DNA of 64,000 nucleotides from CAIVVT01 sp963757265 (GTDB lineage Bacteria > Acidobacteriota > Terriglobia > Bryobacterales > Bryobacteraceae), in the NCBI GenBank assembly GCA_963757265.1, contig CAVWRA010000012.1:124001-188000 (forward strand). Direction: 5' to 3'. Of this stretch, positions 38,687-47,098 are shown one piece after another; positions within the stretch are counted from its first letter, which is position 1; every line of letters begins with the position of its first letter. Below the pieces are notes generated by a model, which saw only the letters and a list, made by a program, of their open reading frames with translations, searched no databases and was not told the origin of the DNA. The translations under genes and the position numbers were made by a program.

Positions 38687-39319
38687 TCAGCGCCTACCAC
38701 GGCGTGGCGGACCACCGGAGCGTGGTCCGGAGGGGCGCCCGCGCGGCGGACCATGCCCCGGCCCGTGATCCGGGCCATCGCGGTGATAAGCCGGCTGCGG
38801 CGGCAGCTCGGGCAGCGACGGCATGCCCGCGGGGTAGACGACCACGTGCCGCCCCGGGCCGACGCCGGAGCTCTCCGTGCGCAGGTCGGTTTCGCCGCGC
38901 AGCGCCAGGTGCACCACGCGCCGCTCGCGGCTGTTCATGGGGTTGAAGCGGTAGGGCGTGTTGCTCTCGCGCACGCGCTGCGCCACGGTCAGCGCGCTGA
39001 GCCGCAACTCTTCCTGCCGCAGCAGGCGGAAGTCGTTGGCGTCGAAACAGATGAGCGCATGCTCGTCGGAGTTCATCCGCAGCGCTTCCTGGGTCAACTG
39101 CTCCAGCGCCAGCAGCGCCTCGCCCTTGTTGGCCATCAGGTAGCCGACCTCTGGACCGTCGAACTTGACCACCAGGGTCGGACCCTCGAAATAGGCTTGC
39201 GTCTCGTCGCCATCGTACAGGTCGAAGTCAACGTCCAGATCGGCGGCGTCCAGGACGCGGTCCAGAAAGTCCTCGACCTGGTCGCCAACGGTGGTGATGT
39301 TGTATTCGCGTCTACTCAT
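38687..39319 (-). CDS. jag: Jag/KhpB-like RNA-binding protein with divergent KH loop
   Basis: A 210-residue protein between yidC and mnmE, the normal place of jag. The KH-like domain reads PEVGYLMANKGEALLALEQLTQEAL; the usual GxxG loop is replaced by MANKG. The R3H domain follows (EELRLSALTVAQRVRESN, then PMNSRERRVVHLAL with the RxxxH core). From about residue 168 the tail is rich in Gly, Pro, Arg and His (RGRPSGPRSGGPPRRGRR), probably an additional RNA-binding extension. The N-terminal Jag_N domain is reduced. The start ATG at 39319 lies five bases from the yidC stop. Confidence 0.85.
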   Translation of the reverse strand: MSRREYNITTVGDQVEDFLDRVLDAADLDVDFDLYDGDETQAYFEGPTLVVKFDGPEVGYLMANKGEALLALEQLTQEALRMNSDEHALICFDANDFRLLRQEELRLSALTVAQRVRESNTPYRFNPMNSRERRVVHLALRGETDLRTESSGVGPGRHVVVYPAGMPSLPELPPQPAYHRDGPDHGPGHGPPRGRPSGPRSGGPPRRGRR

Positions 39320-39323
39320 GGAA

Positions 39324-41084
39324 TCAACGCCGCCGGCTATCTTTCTTAGCGGTCACTACGGCCGGGGCGGGCGCCGGGGCGGCTTTGTTAAAGAAATACT
39401 GCTGAAAGACGCCGACCACGTTGCCAGTGAGCCAGTATAACACCAGCCCGCTGGGCGCACTCCAGAACATGACGCTGAAGACCACCGGCATCACCATCAT
39501 CATGGTCTTCTGAGACGAGTCCGTGGTGGTCGAAGGCGTCATCTTCTGCACCAGCACCTGCGAGACCAGCATGCCCAGCGGCAGAATGCGGATCGGGATC
39601 GTCTCCGGCTGCGACAGGTCGGTAACCCACAGCCAGTTGGCCCCGCGCAGTTCGATCACGGTCTTGAGCACCTGGTAAAACGCGAAGAAAAACGGCATCT
39701 GCAGCAGGATTGGGACGCAGCCGCCCATGGGGTTGATGCCGTGCTTCTGGTACAGCGCCATCAATTCTTCGTTCTGCTTCTGCTTCTTCGGATCTCGCAT
39801 CCCCACGCCCTTGTACTTGTCGTTCAGCGCGTCGATCTGCGGCTTCAGGGCCGCCATCTTGGTCATGGACCGCATGCTCGAGTAGCGCAGCGGCAGCATC
39901 AGGAAATTGATGATGACGGTCACTCCGATAATCGCCCAGCCCCAGTTGCTGACCAGGTTGTCGTACACCCAGTGCAGCCCCAGGAACAGCGGTTTGGCGA
40001 TAAACCAGAACCATCCCCAGTCGATGATCTGGTCCAGTTTCGGGTCCGTGGCGCGCAGCACGTCGAGATCCTTGGGACCCACGAAAAACTTCAGTTTCAT
40101 GTCCGCCTGGCCGCCCACGGCCGCGCCGACATGCGGGATTTCGTCCCCTTCGGGCTTGAGCCGGTAGGAATCCTGCCAGACCTGGAAATCGAGCGTAGTT
40201 CCGGGCTCGGGCAGCAGCACGCCCGCGAAATAGGCGTCCTCCAGACCCGCAAATTGAAAACTACCCACGTGCAGGACCGGCCCGTTCTTGGCCACCTTGG
40301 CGTCTTCCACCACCAGCTTGTTATTGGCGCTGTCGAAGTACACGGCGTGCTGCTGCGCGGCCTCGTTGTGGGCCGTCCGGTCGCCGAAGCCGGCGCGCCA
40401 GGCCAGCAGGTGCGGCAGCCCGTGTGCGCCCTGCACCACATCCGAGGTGACCAGCAGCCGGTAGGCCTTCTGTTCGAAGTGGAACGTCTTGCGGGCCAGC
40501 AGGTTCCCGTCGCTGTATTCGAATTCGATGGTCAGCGGATCGGGCTGTTTGACGGTGAACAGGGCCTTGTTCAAATCGCCGGCCGGGCGGGTGTGCGGGA
40601 ACACGTACGAGAATGGCCAGCCGGCCTTCGTATTGCCCTCCACACTGGTCAGCTCCAGCGGCTGGCCGTTTGAATCCTTGTAGCGGTAATCCCGGCCCCG
40701 CTTTTGCGTCAGCTTCCAGCTCCGGACGGTCGCCCCTTCGTTGGAAAACTCCACGCGGTACACGTCCGTCTCGATGACCCTGGTCTCACTGGCTGCGGCC
40801 TGCACGACGGGGATCGACGGGAGGGTCTTGGCATGCGCCAGCGCCGCTTTCGCCGCCGCCGGCTGGCTTTCAGTTTGCGCCGGCGCCTGGGTCTGCGCGC
40901 CGACCTGGGTTTGCGCCTGGCCCTGGGCCTGCTTCGCGCCCGGCTTGGGCTGCGGATGGAGGGTGGGCATGAAATACTGTGTCGCCACCAGCACCAGCCC
41001 CATCAGCGCGAAGGCCAGAAGCATGCGCCGCTCCATCGACATCTCTTCGGGCTTGGGCGGGGAATTTGGATTCGGTTCGGCCAT
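39324..41084 (-). CDS. yidC: Membrane protein insertase YidC
   Basis: A 586-residue insertase of the Gram-negative type. A transmembrane helix at about residues 18-36 (MLLAFALMGLVLVATQYF) is followed by a Gln/Ala/Pro-rich linker and the large periplasmic beta domain. The conserved C-terminal core follows (GWAIIGVTVIINFLMLPLRYSSMRSM, then GGCVPILLQMPFFFAFYQVL, then PVVFSVMFWSAPSGLVLYWL). An alternative ATG at 41042 (MSMERRM) would shorten the cytoplasmic lead. Neighbours are yidD and jag, the standard order. Confidence 0.96.
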   Translation of the reverse strand: MAEPNPNSPPKPEEMSMERRMLLAFALMGLVLVATQYFMPTLHPQPKPGAKQAQGQAQTQVGAQTQAPAQTESQPAAAKAALAHAKTLPSIPVVQAAASETRVIETDVYRVEFSNEGATVRSWKLTQKRGRDYRYKDSNGQPLELTSVEGNTKAGWPFSYVFPHTRPAGDLNKALFTVKQPDPLTIEFEYSDGNLLARKTFHFEQKAYRLLVTSDVVQGAHGLPHLLAWRAGFGDRTAHNEAAQQHAVYFDSANNKLVVEDAKVAKNGPVLHVGSFQFAGLEDAYFAGVLLPEPGTTLDFQVWQDSYRLKPEGDEIPHVGAAVGGQADMKLKFFVGPKDLDVLRATDPKLDQIIDWGWFWFIAKPLFLGLHWVYDNLVSNWGWAIIGVTVIINFLMLPLRYSSMRSMTKMAALKPQIDALNDKYKGVGMRDPKKQKQNEELMALYQKHGINPMGGCVPILLQMPFFFAFYQVLKTVIELRGANWLWVTDLSQPETIPIRILPLGMLVSQVLVQKMTPSTTTDSSQKTMMMVMPVVFSVMFWSAPSGLVLYWLTGNVVGVFQQYFFNKAAPAPAPAVVTAKKDSRRR

Positions 41085-41099
41085 GGCAGATGTGCAATC

Positions 41100-41309
41100 C
41101 TATGGGGCGGGGTCAAGACCGCCGGAGGCGAACGGATGGCATCGGGCTAAGCGCTTCAAGCCCAACCAGATGCCTGGCAGCGCACCGTGCCGGCGCACGG
41201 CCTCCGCCATATAGTCGGAGCAACTGGGGTAATAGCGGCAGGCCGCGGGCAGCAGCGGCGAGACCCAGCGTTTGTATGCGGCCAGGATGATCAGCACTAC
41301 CCGTTGCAT
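41100..41309 (-). CDS. yidD: Membrane protein insertion efficiency factor YidD
   Basis: A 69-residue protein with the family signature LAAYKRWVSPLLPAACRYYPSCSDYM, then AVRRHGALPGIWLGLKRLARCHPF and a terminal GLDPAP. It is thought to help YidC-dependent insertion. The start at 41309 overlaps the 3' end of rnpA by 13 bases, as is usual. Confidence 0.93.
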   Translation of the reverse strand: MQRVVLIILAAYKRWVSPLLPAACRYYPSCSDYMAEAVRRHGALPGIWLGLKRLARCHPFASGGLDPAP

Positions 41310-41647
41310 CGTTCCATCACCCGCTCCACTTCGCTGTCCAGCAGCGCTTGCGGAGCCTCCAGCGCCGGCCGCCGCAGATTCCACACGATGCGCCACTCCG
41401 GCCCCAGTCGCGCGATCCTGCGCCGCACCGTCTCCCTCAACCGCCGCCGCATCCGGTTCCTCTGGACTGCCTTGCCCAACGTCCGCGGCGCAGTGAAGCC
41501 GATCTTGGGCCCGTCGGCCACTCCCGACTTCCAGCAGAAGGCCACGAACGTCCGGCATACCACCTTGAATCCAAGCTCGTAAGCCTGGCGAAAATCGGCC
41601 GGGCGGAGCAGGCGCCGCGTTTTGGGGAAAGCCTGGGCCCGCGCCAG
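41297..41647 (-). CDS. rnpA: Ribonuclease P protein component, start codon unusual
   Basis: The protein subunit of RNase P, which matures tRNA 5' ends. Family motifs are present: FPKTRRLLRPADFRQAYELG at the N terminus, FVAFCWKSG, GFTAPRTLGKAVQRNRMRRRLRE (the RNR motif) and WRIVWNLRRPALEA. The conserved N-terminal 20 residues lie upstream of the first standard start (GTG at 41563), which would leave only 88 residues. The feature is extended to a CTG at 41647, giving 116 residues, the normal length. No ATG, GTG or TTG is in frame between the rpmH stop and 41563. The real initiation codon is uncertain. Confidence 0.85.
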   Translation of the reverse strand: MARAQAFPKTRRLLRPADFRQAYELGFKVVCRTFVAFCWKSGVADGPKIGFTAPRTLGKAVQRNRMRRRLRETVRRRIARLGPEWRIVWNLRRPALEAPQALLDSEVERVMERCNG

Positions 41648-41660
41648 AAACCCGGGAGTG

Positions 41661-41834
41661 CTATTGGTTGGCGTAACGAACAGCCCGCTCGTCGCTGATG
41701 GTCAGCTTGTGGCGGCCGGCGGCGCGGCGGCGCGCCAGCACGGCCCGGCCGTTCTTGGTCTTCATCCGCGCGCGGAATCCATGCGTCTTGGCGCGGTGGC
41801 GATTGTTCGGCTGATATGTTCTCTTCGTCGGCAT
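41661..41834 (-). CDS. rpmH: 50S ribosomal protein L34
   Basis: A 57-residue ribosomal protein: MPTKRTYQPNNRHRAKTHGF, then RARMKTKNGRAVLARRRAAGR, with a slightly longer C terminus (HKLTISDERAVRYANQ) than the usual 44-46 residues. The ATG at 41834 has AAAGGA upstream. It heads the rpmH-rnpA-yidD-yidC-jag-mnmE block. The 195-bp gap on its 5' side, up to bcp, holds no clear DnaA boxes. Confidence 0.95.
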   Translation of the reverse strand: MPTKRTYQPNNRHRAKTHGFRARMKTKNGRAVLARRRAAGRHKLTISDERAVRYANQ

Positions 41835-42029
41835 CTCTGGTCCTTTGAATGGCCCTCGCGCCCTGCAGGACAGAGTGCGGGCATAGCACGTGTGCAGCCC
41901 CGCCTGCACGCAAGCAGGGCAAACTCCAATATAGCGACGACCTCAGGCCGCCGTCAAACCCGCCGCCAAGATCCATCCGTACTCCAATTCCTTGATTCCT
42001 CACATAGGAATACGCATCTATTGGCTCGT

Positions 42030-42494
42030 ATGGCACTAAAAGAAGGCTCCAAAGCGCCGGAATTCACTCTGGCCACCGACTCCGGCGCGCAGCTCAAGTT
42101 CTCCTCGCTGCACGGCAGAATCGTCGTTCTGTACTTCTATCCCAAGGCCGACACGCCCGGCTGCACCAGGGAAGCGTGCAGTTTTCGCGACAATTTACCG
42201 CGCTTCGATACCGCCTCGGCGGTGGTGCTCGGCGTTTCTCCCGACCAACCGCCGGCCTTGGCGAAATTCAAGACCAAGTACGCCCTGCCGTTCACGCTGC
42301 TGGCCGACCCCGAGCACGCCGTCGCCGTAAAGTACGGCGTGTGGGTAGAGAAGTCCATGTACGGAAGAAAGTACATGGGTATCGAGCGGACCACATTCAT
42401 CGTCGGCAAGGATGGCAAGATCGCCAAGATCTTCCCCAAGGTGAAGGTTGACGGCCACAGCGCCGAGGTGCTGGCCGTCGTGGCCGCTCTGTGA
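42030..42494 (+). CDS. bcp: Thiol peroxidase, Bcp/PrxQ type
   Basis: A 154-residue peroxiredoxin that reduces hydroperoxides with thioredoxin. The peroxidatic Cys is in ADTPGCTREAC (residues 43-53), with the second Cys five residues later acting as resolving residue as in PrxQ. Other motifs are YFYPKADTPG and GVSPDQPPALAKFKTKYALPF. The first 13 residues, KEGSKAPEFTLAT, are canonical. The ATG at 42030 fits; upstream frame continuation is a shadow of rnpA. Confidence 0.94.
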   Translation: MALKEGSKAPEFTLATDSGAQLKFSSLHGRIVVLYFYPKADTPGCTREACSFRDNLPRFDTASAVVLGVSPDQPPALAKFKTKYALPFTLLADPEHAVAVKYGVWVEKSMYGRKYMGIERTTFIVGKDGKIAKIFPKVKVDGHSAEVLAVVAAL

Positions 42495-42564
42495 GGCGAA
42501 CGGTCACCACGACGGCCGGGGGGGGAATGCGCCTGCGAGCGCCTGTCCGACAGGAGTCCGCGCC

Positions 42565-44019
42565 TCAACCGGCTGCTGGTCCGCCGGATACTTTCGGCGC
42601 CGGATTTCTGGCGGTCGCCCGCAACATCACAAACATGGTGAGAAAGGCCGACATCCCCAGCCCCGCGAAAAGACTGAGCAGCCGTACGGTCAGCCACGCG
42701 TCACCCATCGTATGCTGTCGTAAGATGAGAAACCAGCCTGGAATGAACATTCCGGCCAGCAAAAACGCCGAAAGAGTGCTGAACGAGAGTTTTTTCCTTT
42801 CAAACAGGAGCCAGCAAACTGGTAAGAGGAGAATCCAGCCGATAAATCCAAGCGCATAAAAAAGGTCTGTCGCGCCTGGGCTCAGGATCCCGTAAAAGGG
42901 ATCGGCTCTGTGGTTCTTTAGCACAATTGCTATGTGCACGAGGCTCGCGGCCGATGTTTGACTGTTGACGGCTCGGCCTAAATACCCAGTCATGCGATAC
43001 GTCAAATCGTGTGTCCATTCCAGTAGGGTATTGGACAGGCTCCTGCCGCTGACAAAAGAATAGCCAATCAGTCTGACAACAACGGCAAAACACGCCCCGG
43101 CGCCGACAAGCGACAGATTTGCGAGGAGGCCCAGAATGCGCCTGGCAGAGCGAAAGCTCTGGGGCGGTTGCGCCAGCGCCGACGCGATCCACTGGCAGCA
43201 TAGAATGGTGGCGACCAACACGGCGACCCCGCTTAACAAGTCCAGATAGACACAAACCGCGCCCAAAAAACTGTAACACGCCGCTCGCCAGCGCAGGCTC
43301 CGGCGCTCAATGTGCAGCACGTTATACGCCGCCAGAATCAGCAACCCGAGGACTTCTTCCGGAGCGAAGCCGATGCTTTGTCCCAAACTCAGAAGGCTGA
43401 ACCCGCAACAGATGCTGAACAAGTAGGGAGTAAAGAAGATGGAGGCAGGCCGGAAATACAGCCAAAAAGTTAAGGTGAACAGGCCGAGCGACAGAATCAG
43501 CGAAAAGAAAACAGCATCTCTGTATTGCGCAATGGACAGGCCTGTTTCGCCCAGCGCAATGCTCGCCAGCGTGGCTGAGCCGAACCAGTAGCGGCTGTAA
43601 CTCATGATCGCGGAACGGGCCGCCGATTTGTCGCCAGTGTAAAATCGGGTCAGTGCATCGCAGGCATGTACTCTGTGAGCTCCGGCATATTGAACGAAAG
43701 CGTCTTGAAATATGCGTGCGTCGAATAAACTGGGGGAAAATCCATTGGGGCTTAACTGGAGCGCCTGCAGAACAAGACAGTCCGTGAAGGTAGCTATGCC
43801 GCGCCGGTCGGTGATGTCCCAGCGCCCGGGGATCTGAATGCTCCCGTCGCGGATGGCTGAACTGATTTTCTGGCCGATCAGGCGCCGATCCGCGTGATAG
43901 GAGATTGCGCCGGCAACCAGCACCAAGGCCACAAAGGCGATCGCGCCCAGGACGCCTCCCTGCACTAAGGCTTGGCAGGCGCTAATGAGGCGCGCCTGAT
44001 TCGGTCGAGTGCTGGACAT
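42565..44019 (-). CDS. Polytopic membrane protein of unknown function
   Basis: A 484-residue protein with about nine to ten predicted transmembrane segments spread across the whole length and a long extracytoplasmic region between the first and second (residues 45-165). Cys, His and aromatic residues in that loop (FVQYAGAHRVHACDALTRFY) recall the first loop of GT-C membrane glycosyltransferases, but no acidic pair motif is visible. Base composition is clearly lower in GC and richer in A and T than flanking bcp and the aldo/keto reductase gene, suggesting horizontal origin. No family recognised. Confidence 0.65.
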   Translation of the reverse strand: MSSTRPNQARLISACQALVQGGVLGAIAFVALVLVAGAISYHADRRLIGQKISSAIRDGSIQIPGRWDITDRRGIATFTDCLVLQALQLSPNGFSPSLFDARIFQDAFVQYAGAHRVHACDALTRFYTGDKSAARSAIMSYSRYWFGSATLASIALGETGLSIAQYRDAVFFSLILSLGLFTLTFWLYFRPASIFFTPYLFSICCGFSLLSLGQSIGFAPEEVLGLLILAAYNVLHIERRSLRWRAACYSFLGAVCVYLDLLSGVAVLVATILCCQWIASALAQPPQSFRSARRILGLLANLSLVGAGACFAVVVRLIGYSFVSGRSLSNTLLEWTHDLTYRMTGYLGRAVNSQTSAASLVHIAIVLKNHRADPFYGILSPGATDLFYALGFIGWILLLPVCWLLFERKKLSFSTLSAFLLAGMFIPGWFLILRQHTMGDAWLTVRLLSLFAGLGMSAFLTMFVMLRATARNPAPKVSGGPAAG

Positions 44020-44246
44020 GGGGTTCGAGTCGATCCATTCTCCCGGCTTCCCGGACGGGCCGATTCGTGGCTTTTCTCCGCCTCTCGATCGGGGTTCTCT
44101 TTGCGGGCTCGCGGGTCGCTAACAGAATACATCCAGCCGCAAGGGGGCGGTCTCCCGGATGCCATTTGGGTTCCAGAAGGGCGTGTGATGAACTCGCGAA
44201 TCCGCCGATTCGCCGAATCTTCCGAAAGAGGTGTAAGATCGAATCC

Positions 44247-45224
44247 ATGAGCATCACCCGTAGAGGTTTCCTTGAATCCGCGGCCCTGGCGCCGCTGGCT
44301 ATGCAGGCCGTCGCGGCGGAGCCGGATGCCGTCACCGGCATGCCGATGCGAAAACTCGGAAAGACCGGCGAAAAGGTGTCGCTGCTGGCGTTCGGGGGCG
44401 GCAGCCGCTTCCTGGCGTATAAGGACCGCGAAAAGGGGCTGGAAGCGTTGGATATGGCGCTGAAGGGCGGCATTAATTACGTCGATTCCGCGTCCGGCTA
44501 CGGCGACGGCGAAAGCGAGCGATGGATCGGCGAATACATCCGCACGCACAAGAAGAGCTTCTTCGTCGTCACCAAGATCGATGCCCGCAAGGGGGACGAC
44601 GCCAAGCGCGAAATCGAGCGCTCACTCAAGAATTTCGGGTTGGCGCAGATCGACCTGATCCACATACACGGTCTGGGCAATGAGGACGACCTGGCGGCCA
44701 TCGAGGCTCCCGACGGCGTGCTGAAAGTGTTTCACCAGATGCGCGACCAGAAGGTGGCGCGCTTCATCGGCGTGACCTGCCATCAGAATCCGCAGGTTTT
44801 GAAGACGGCGCTCGAGCGCAATGACTTCGACAGCGTGCAGATGGCGCTCAACATCGCGCAGATGGGCAATGCGGCGCCGTCGGATCACCCCGGCCGGGGC
44901 ATGACCGGCGCTTCCGGTTTCGAGGCCGTGGCCATGCCGGTGGCGCTCCGGAAGGGCATGGGGCTGACGGCGATGAAGCTGTTCGGCCAGGACAAGCTGG
45001 TCGGCCAGGCGCCGCCGGAGAAACTGATTCGCTACTCGATGTCGCTGCCCATCTCGGCGGCCGTGGTGGGCATGCCGAAGCTCGAATTCCTGCAGGCCAA
45101 CATCGCCGTGGCGAAGAGCTTCCGACCGCTCTCGCCGCAGGAGATGAAGTCGCTGCCGCAGAGCGTTTCGGCGCAGATGCGCGCCTCGCTCGACCGCTTC
45201 TTCAGCTCCCATGTGGATTGCTGA
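44247..45224 (+). CDS. Aldo/keto reductase with twin-arginine-like signal
   Basis: A 325-residue exported oxidoreductase. The N terminus MSITRRGFLESAALAPLAMQAVAA is a Tat-type signal. The TIM-barrel catalytic tetrad is visible: Asp80 and Tyr85 (YVDSASGYGDGESE), Lys110 (VVTKID) and His141 (IHIHGLG). NAD(P)H would be bound at the C-terminal side (MGLTAMKLFGQ). Substrate unknown. The ATG at 44247 is chosen because it begins the signal; AAGAGGTG lies 13 bases upstream. The next gene overlaps by 14 bases. Confidence 0.88.
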   Translation: MSITRRGFLESAALAPLAMQAVAAEPDAVTGMPMRKLGKTGEKVSLLAFGGGSRFLAYKDREKGLEALDMALKGGINYVDSASGYGDGESERWIGEYIRTHKKSFFVVTKIDARKGDDAKREIERSLKNFGLAQIDLIHIHGLGNEDDLAAIEAPDGVLKVFHQMRDQKVARFIGVTCHQNPQVLKTALERNDFDSVQMALNIAQMGNAAPSDHPGRGMTGASGFEAVAMPVALRKGMGLTAMKLFGQDKLVGQAPPEKLIRYSMSLPISAAVVGMPKLEFLQANIAVAKSFRPLSPQEMKSLPQSVSAQMRASLDRFFSSHVDC

Positions 45225-46080
45225 AGAACGGGCCGCGGAACTGGCCTCCGCCGGCGCGCAGGCCGAACTGGCGGCCGAGGCCACACGAGAGCTGCGGCTG
45301 AGGCAAATGCCGCGGAGCCTGGCCGGCGAAGGCCTCGAGATCGTTTACGAAGACGGGCTGTGGATGCACCGCGCGGGCGGGTTGTGGTTCCCCGATGGCC
45401 CCACGTTCGCTTACGTCGAAGGCTGCTGGGCGCAGTGGCCGGAGCGCGCGGCCAAGTACCGCCGCGACGCCGCCGATTACTGGTTCCATGTGTACCAGCC
45501 GCGGCCGGGCGACGTGATTGTCGACATCGGCGCCGGGCGCGGGGAGGACGTGCTGGCGTTTTCCGAGGCGGTTGGAGAGGCGGGCACGGTGTGGGCCGTC
45601 GAGGCGCATCCCGACAGCTTCCGGCTGCTGGATCGGTTCTGCCGCAAGAACGGATTGACGAACGTGCGGCTCCTGAATTGCGCGGCCATGGACCGGCGCG
45701 GGCGGCTGAGGGTGGAGACGCTGCCGGTATGGGAGTCGAACTACGTGCACGATGGGCCGGCCACGGCGACGAGCCGCGACGTGGAGGCATTCCCGTTCGA
45801 CGAGATTCGCGCGCGCGAGGGCGTCGAGCGCATCGACTTCCTCAAGATGAACATCGAGGGCGCGGAGCGCTTCGCGCTGCGTGGCATGGCGGAGACGTTA
45901 GCCCATGTGCGGTTTGCCTGTATCGCGGCCCACGATTTCCGCGCCGCGCGCGGCGAGGGCGAGGAGTTCCGCACGCACGATTTCGTGGTCCAGACGCTGC
46001 GCGCCGCGGGCTTCCAGCTAACCATCCGCGCGGACGATCCGCGCTATTACGTGAAGGAACACATCCACGCCTGGCGCTAG
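45211..46080 (+). CDS. FkbM-family SAM-dependent methyltransferase
   Basis: A 289-residue cytosolic protein. The SAM-binding motif I is VIVDIGAGRGEDVLAFSEAVG, followed by VWAVEAHPDSFRLLDRFCRKNGL, and the later family-specific IDFLKMNIEGAERFAL. FkbM-type enzymes O-methylate sugars or polyketides. It overlaps the preceding aldo/keto reductase gene by 14 bases, so the two are coupled. Its TAG stop shares a CTAG palindrome with the stop of the convergent FMN reductase gene. Confidence 0.87.
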   Translation: MWIAEERAAELASAGAQAELAAEATRELRLRQMPRSLAGEGLEIVYEDGLWMHRAGGLWFPDGPTFAYVEGCWAQWPERAAKYRRDAADYWFHVYQPRPGDVIVDIGAGRGEDVLAFSEAVGEAGTVWAVEAHPDSFRLLDRFCRKNGLTNVRLLNCAAMDRRGRLRVETLPVWESNYVHDGPATATSRDVEAFPFDEIRAREGVERIDFLKMNIEGAERFALRGMAETLAHVRFACIAAHDFRAARGEGEEFRTHDFVVQTLRAAGFQLTIRADDPRYYVKEHIHAWR

Positions 46081-46652
46081 GCGTGGATTTTCTTGAGCAG
46101 CCAGGCCATGTTGCGGCCGAGCGTCTGCATGGTGCGGATGCCCTCGGCGTCGTGTTCCACTTCACCGATCTCGCGGCCGATCCCGATGTTCCAATAGCTC
46201 GACCCGGGGATGATCATCTCGGTGATCAGGAAGAAGTGGTTCAACGTGTCGAAACCGTGGATCGCGCCAGCGCGCCGCACGGCCAGCACCGCCGCGCCAG
46301 CTTTGCGCCGGAACAGCCCGCCGTTGGCGCCCGAGACCATGCAGGCGCGGTCGATCAGCGCCTTGATCTCGGACGAGACGTCGGCCACGTAAGTGGGCGA
46401 GCCGAGCAGAATGCCGTCCGCGTCGATCATCTTTTCGATGAGCATATTGCCGTCATCATGAGTCTGGCCGCAGCGGCGGTCCTTGTTGGCTGCGCACTGG
46501 CGGCAGGCGACGCAGCCGTGGACGGCGAGGCCGTGCAGCTCGACGAGTTCCGTTTCGATGCCCTCGGCGGCGAGTTCGGCCAGAACGTATTTGAGAAGGA
46601 TGGCGGTGTTGCCGCTCTTGCGGGCGCTGCCGTTGATGGCGATAACTTTCAT
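46077..46652 (-). CDS. NADPH-dependent FMN reductase / flavodoxin-family protein with Cys cluster
   Basis: A 191-residue flavodoxin-fold protein. The FMN phosphate loop is VIAINGSARKSGNTAILL (residues 3-20). GCVACRQCAANKDRRCG supplies four cysteines in the compact CxxCxxCx(7)C arrangement of iron-sulfur flavoproteins. LLGSPTYVADVSSEIKALIDRA is the second conserved loop. It is probably a flavin-dependent electron carrier or quinone/azo reductase. The ATG at 46652 removes a long non-conserved extension. The 446-bp gap upstream contains a miniature repeat element and nothing else recognisable. Confidence 0.86.
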   Translation of the reverse strand: MKVIAINGSARKSGNTAILLKYVLAELAAEGIETELVELHGLAVHGCVACRQCAANKDRRCGQTHDDGNMLIEKMIDADGILLGSPTYVADVSSEIKALIDRACMVSGANGGLFRRKAGAAVLAVRRAGAIHGFDTLNHFFLITEMIIPGSSYWNIGIGREIGEVEHDAEGIRTMQTLGRNMAWLLKKIHA

Positions 46653-46860
46653 GGCGCTGAATCCGAGAAAGAGAGTGGAAAGACCCATTCTCGCATTCGT
46701 GAAGGCGCCGGCGCAGGCGGCGCATGCGAGCGACACGGAGTCGAACTGGCGCGTGCGGCAGTTTGTTCCTGCGGGCCGCAAGAAGAGGCGCTCCGGCCGA
46801 CTGTCGCACTTGCGACTATCGGGGTGGAACGGGCAAGCGCAGCAGGGCGGGGGAGAGGTT

Positions 46861-47026
46861 CTAGTGGGCTGTGCCAGCCATTTGTAGAGCATCGTGGCAC
46901 CGTGACGCAATGTTGAGGCCGCAGGACCGGCTTCGGCCGACGTGGCGGGGACGACTGTAAGGGCCAACGCCGCAGACTCATCGCTCGGCGCCCACCGCTT
47001 TCGAAATCGCCGGGACGGCCCACTGG
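46861..47026. mobile_element. 166-bp CTAG-ended miniature element, copy 1
   Basis: Starts CTAGTGGGCTGTGCC and ends GGGACGGCCCACTGG, imperfect terminal inverted repeats (12 of 15). Copy 2 lies exactly 1557 bases downstream with no gaps and 14 mismatches over 163 aligned bases, about 91 percent identity. It has no reading frame of its own and lies 72 bases upstream of the serine hydrolase start. Confidence 0.75.
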
Positions 47027-47098
47027 CATGTCGGGGGCGGAGTAGAATCATTCTGTTCGCGAACTGGCGATGCCAGAAAGTTGTGAGAGGGGACCCTG

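Noticed and set aside
41835..42029. Possible chromosomal origin next to rpmH
   Set aside because: No DnaA-box cluster or AT-rich unwinding region is visible and dnaA is not adjacent.
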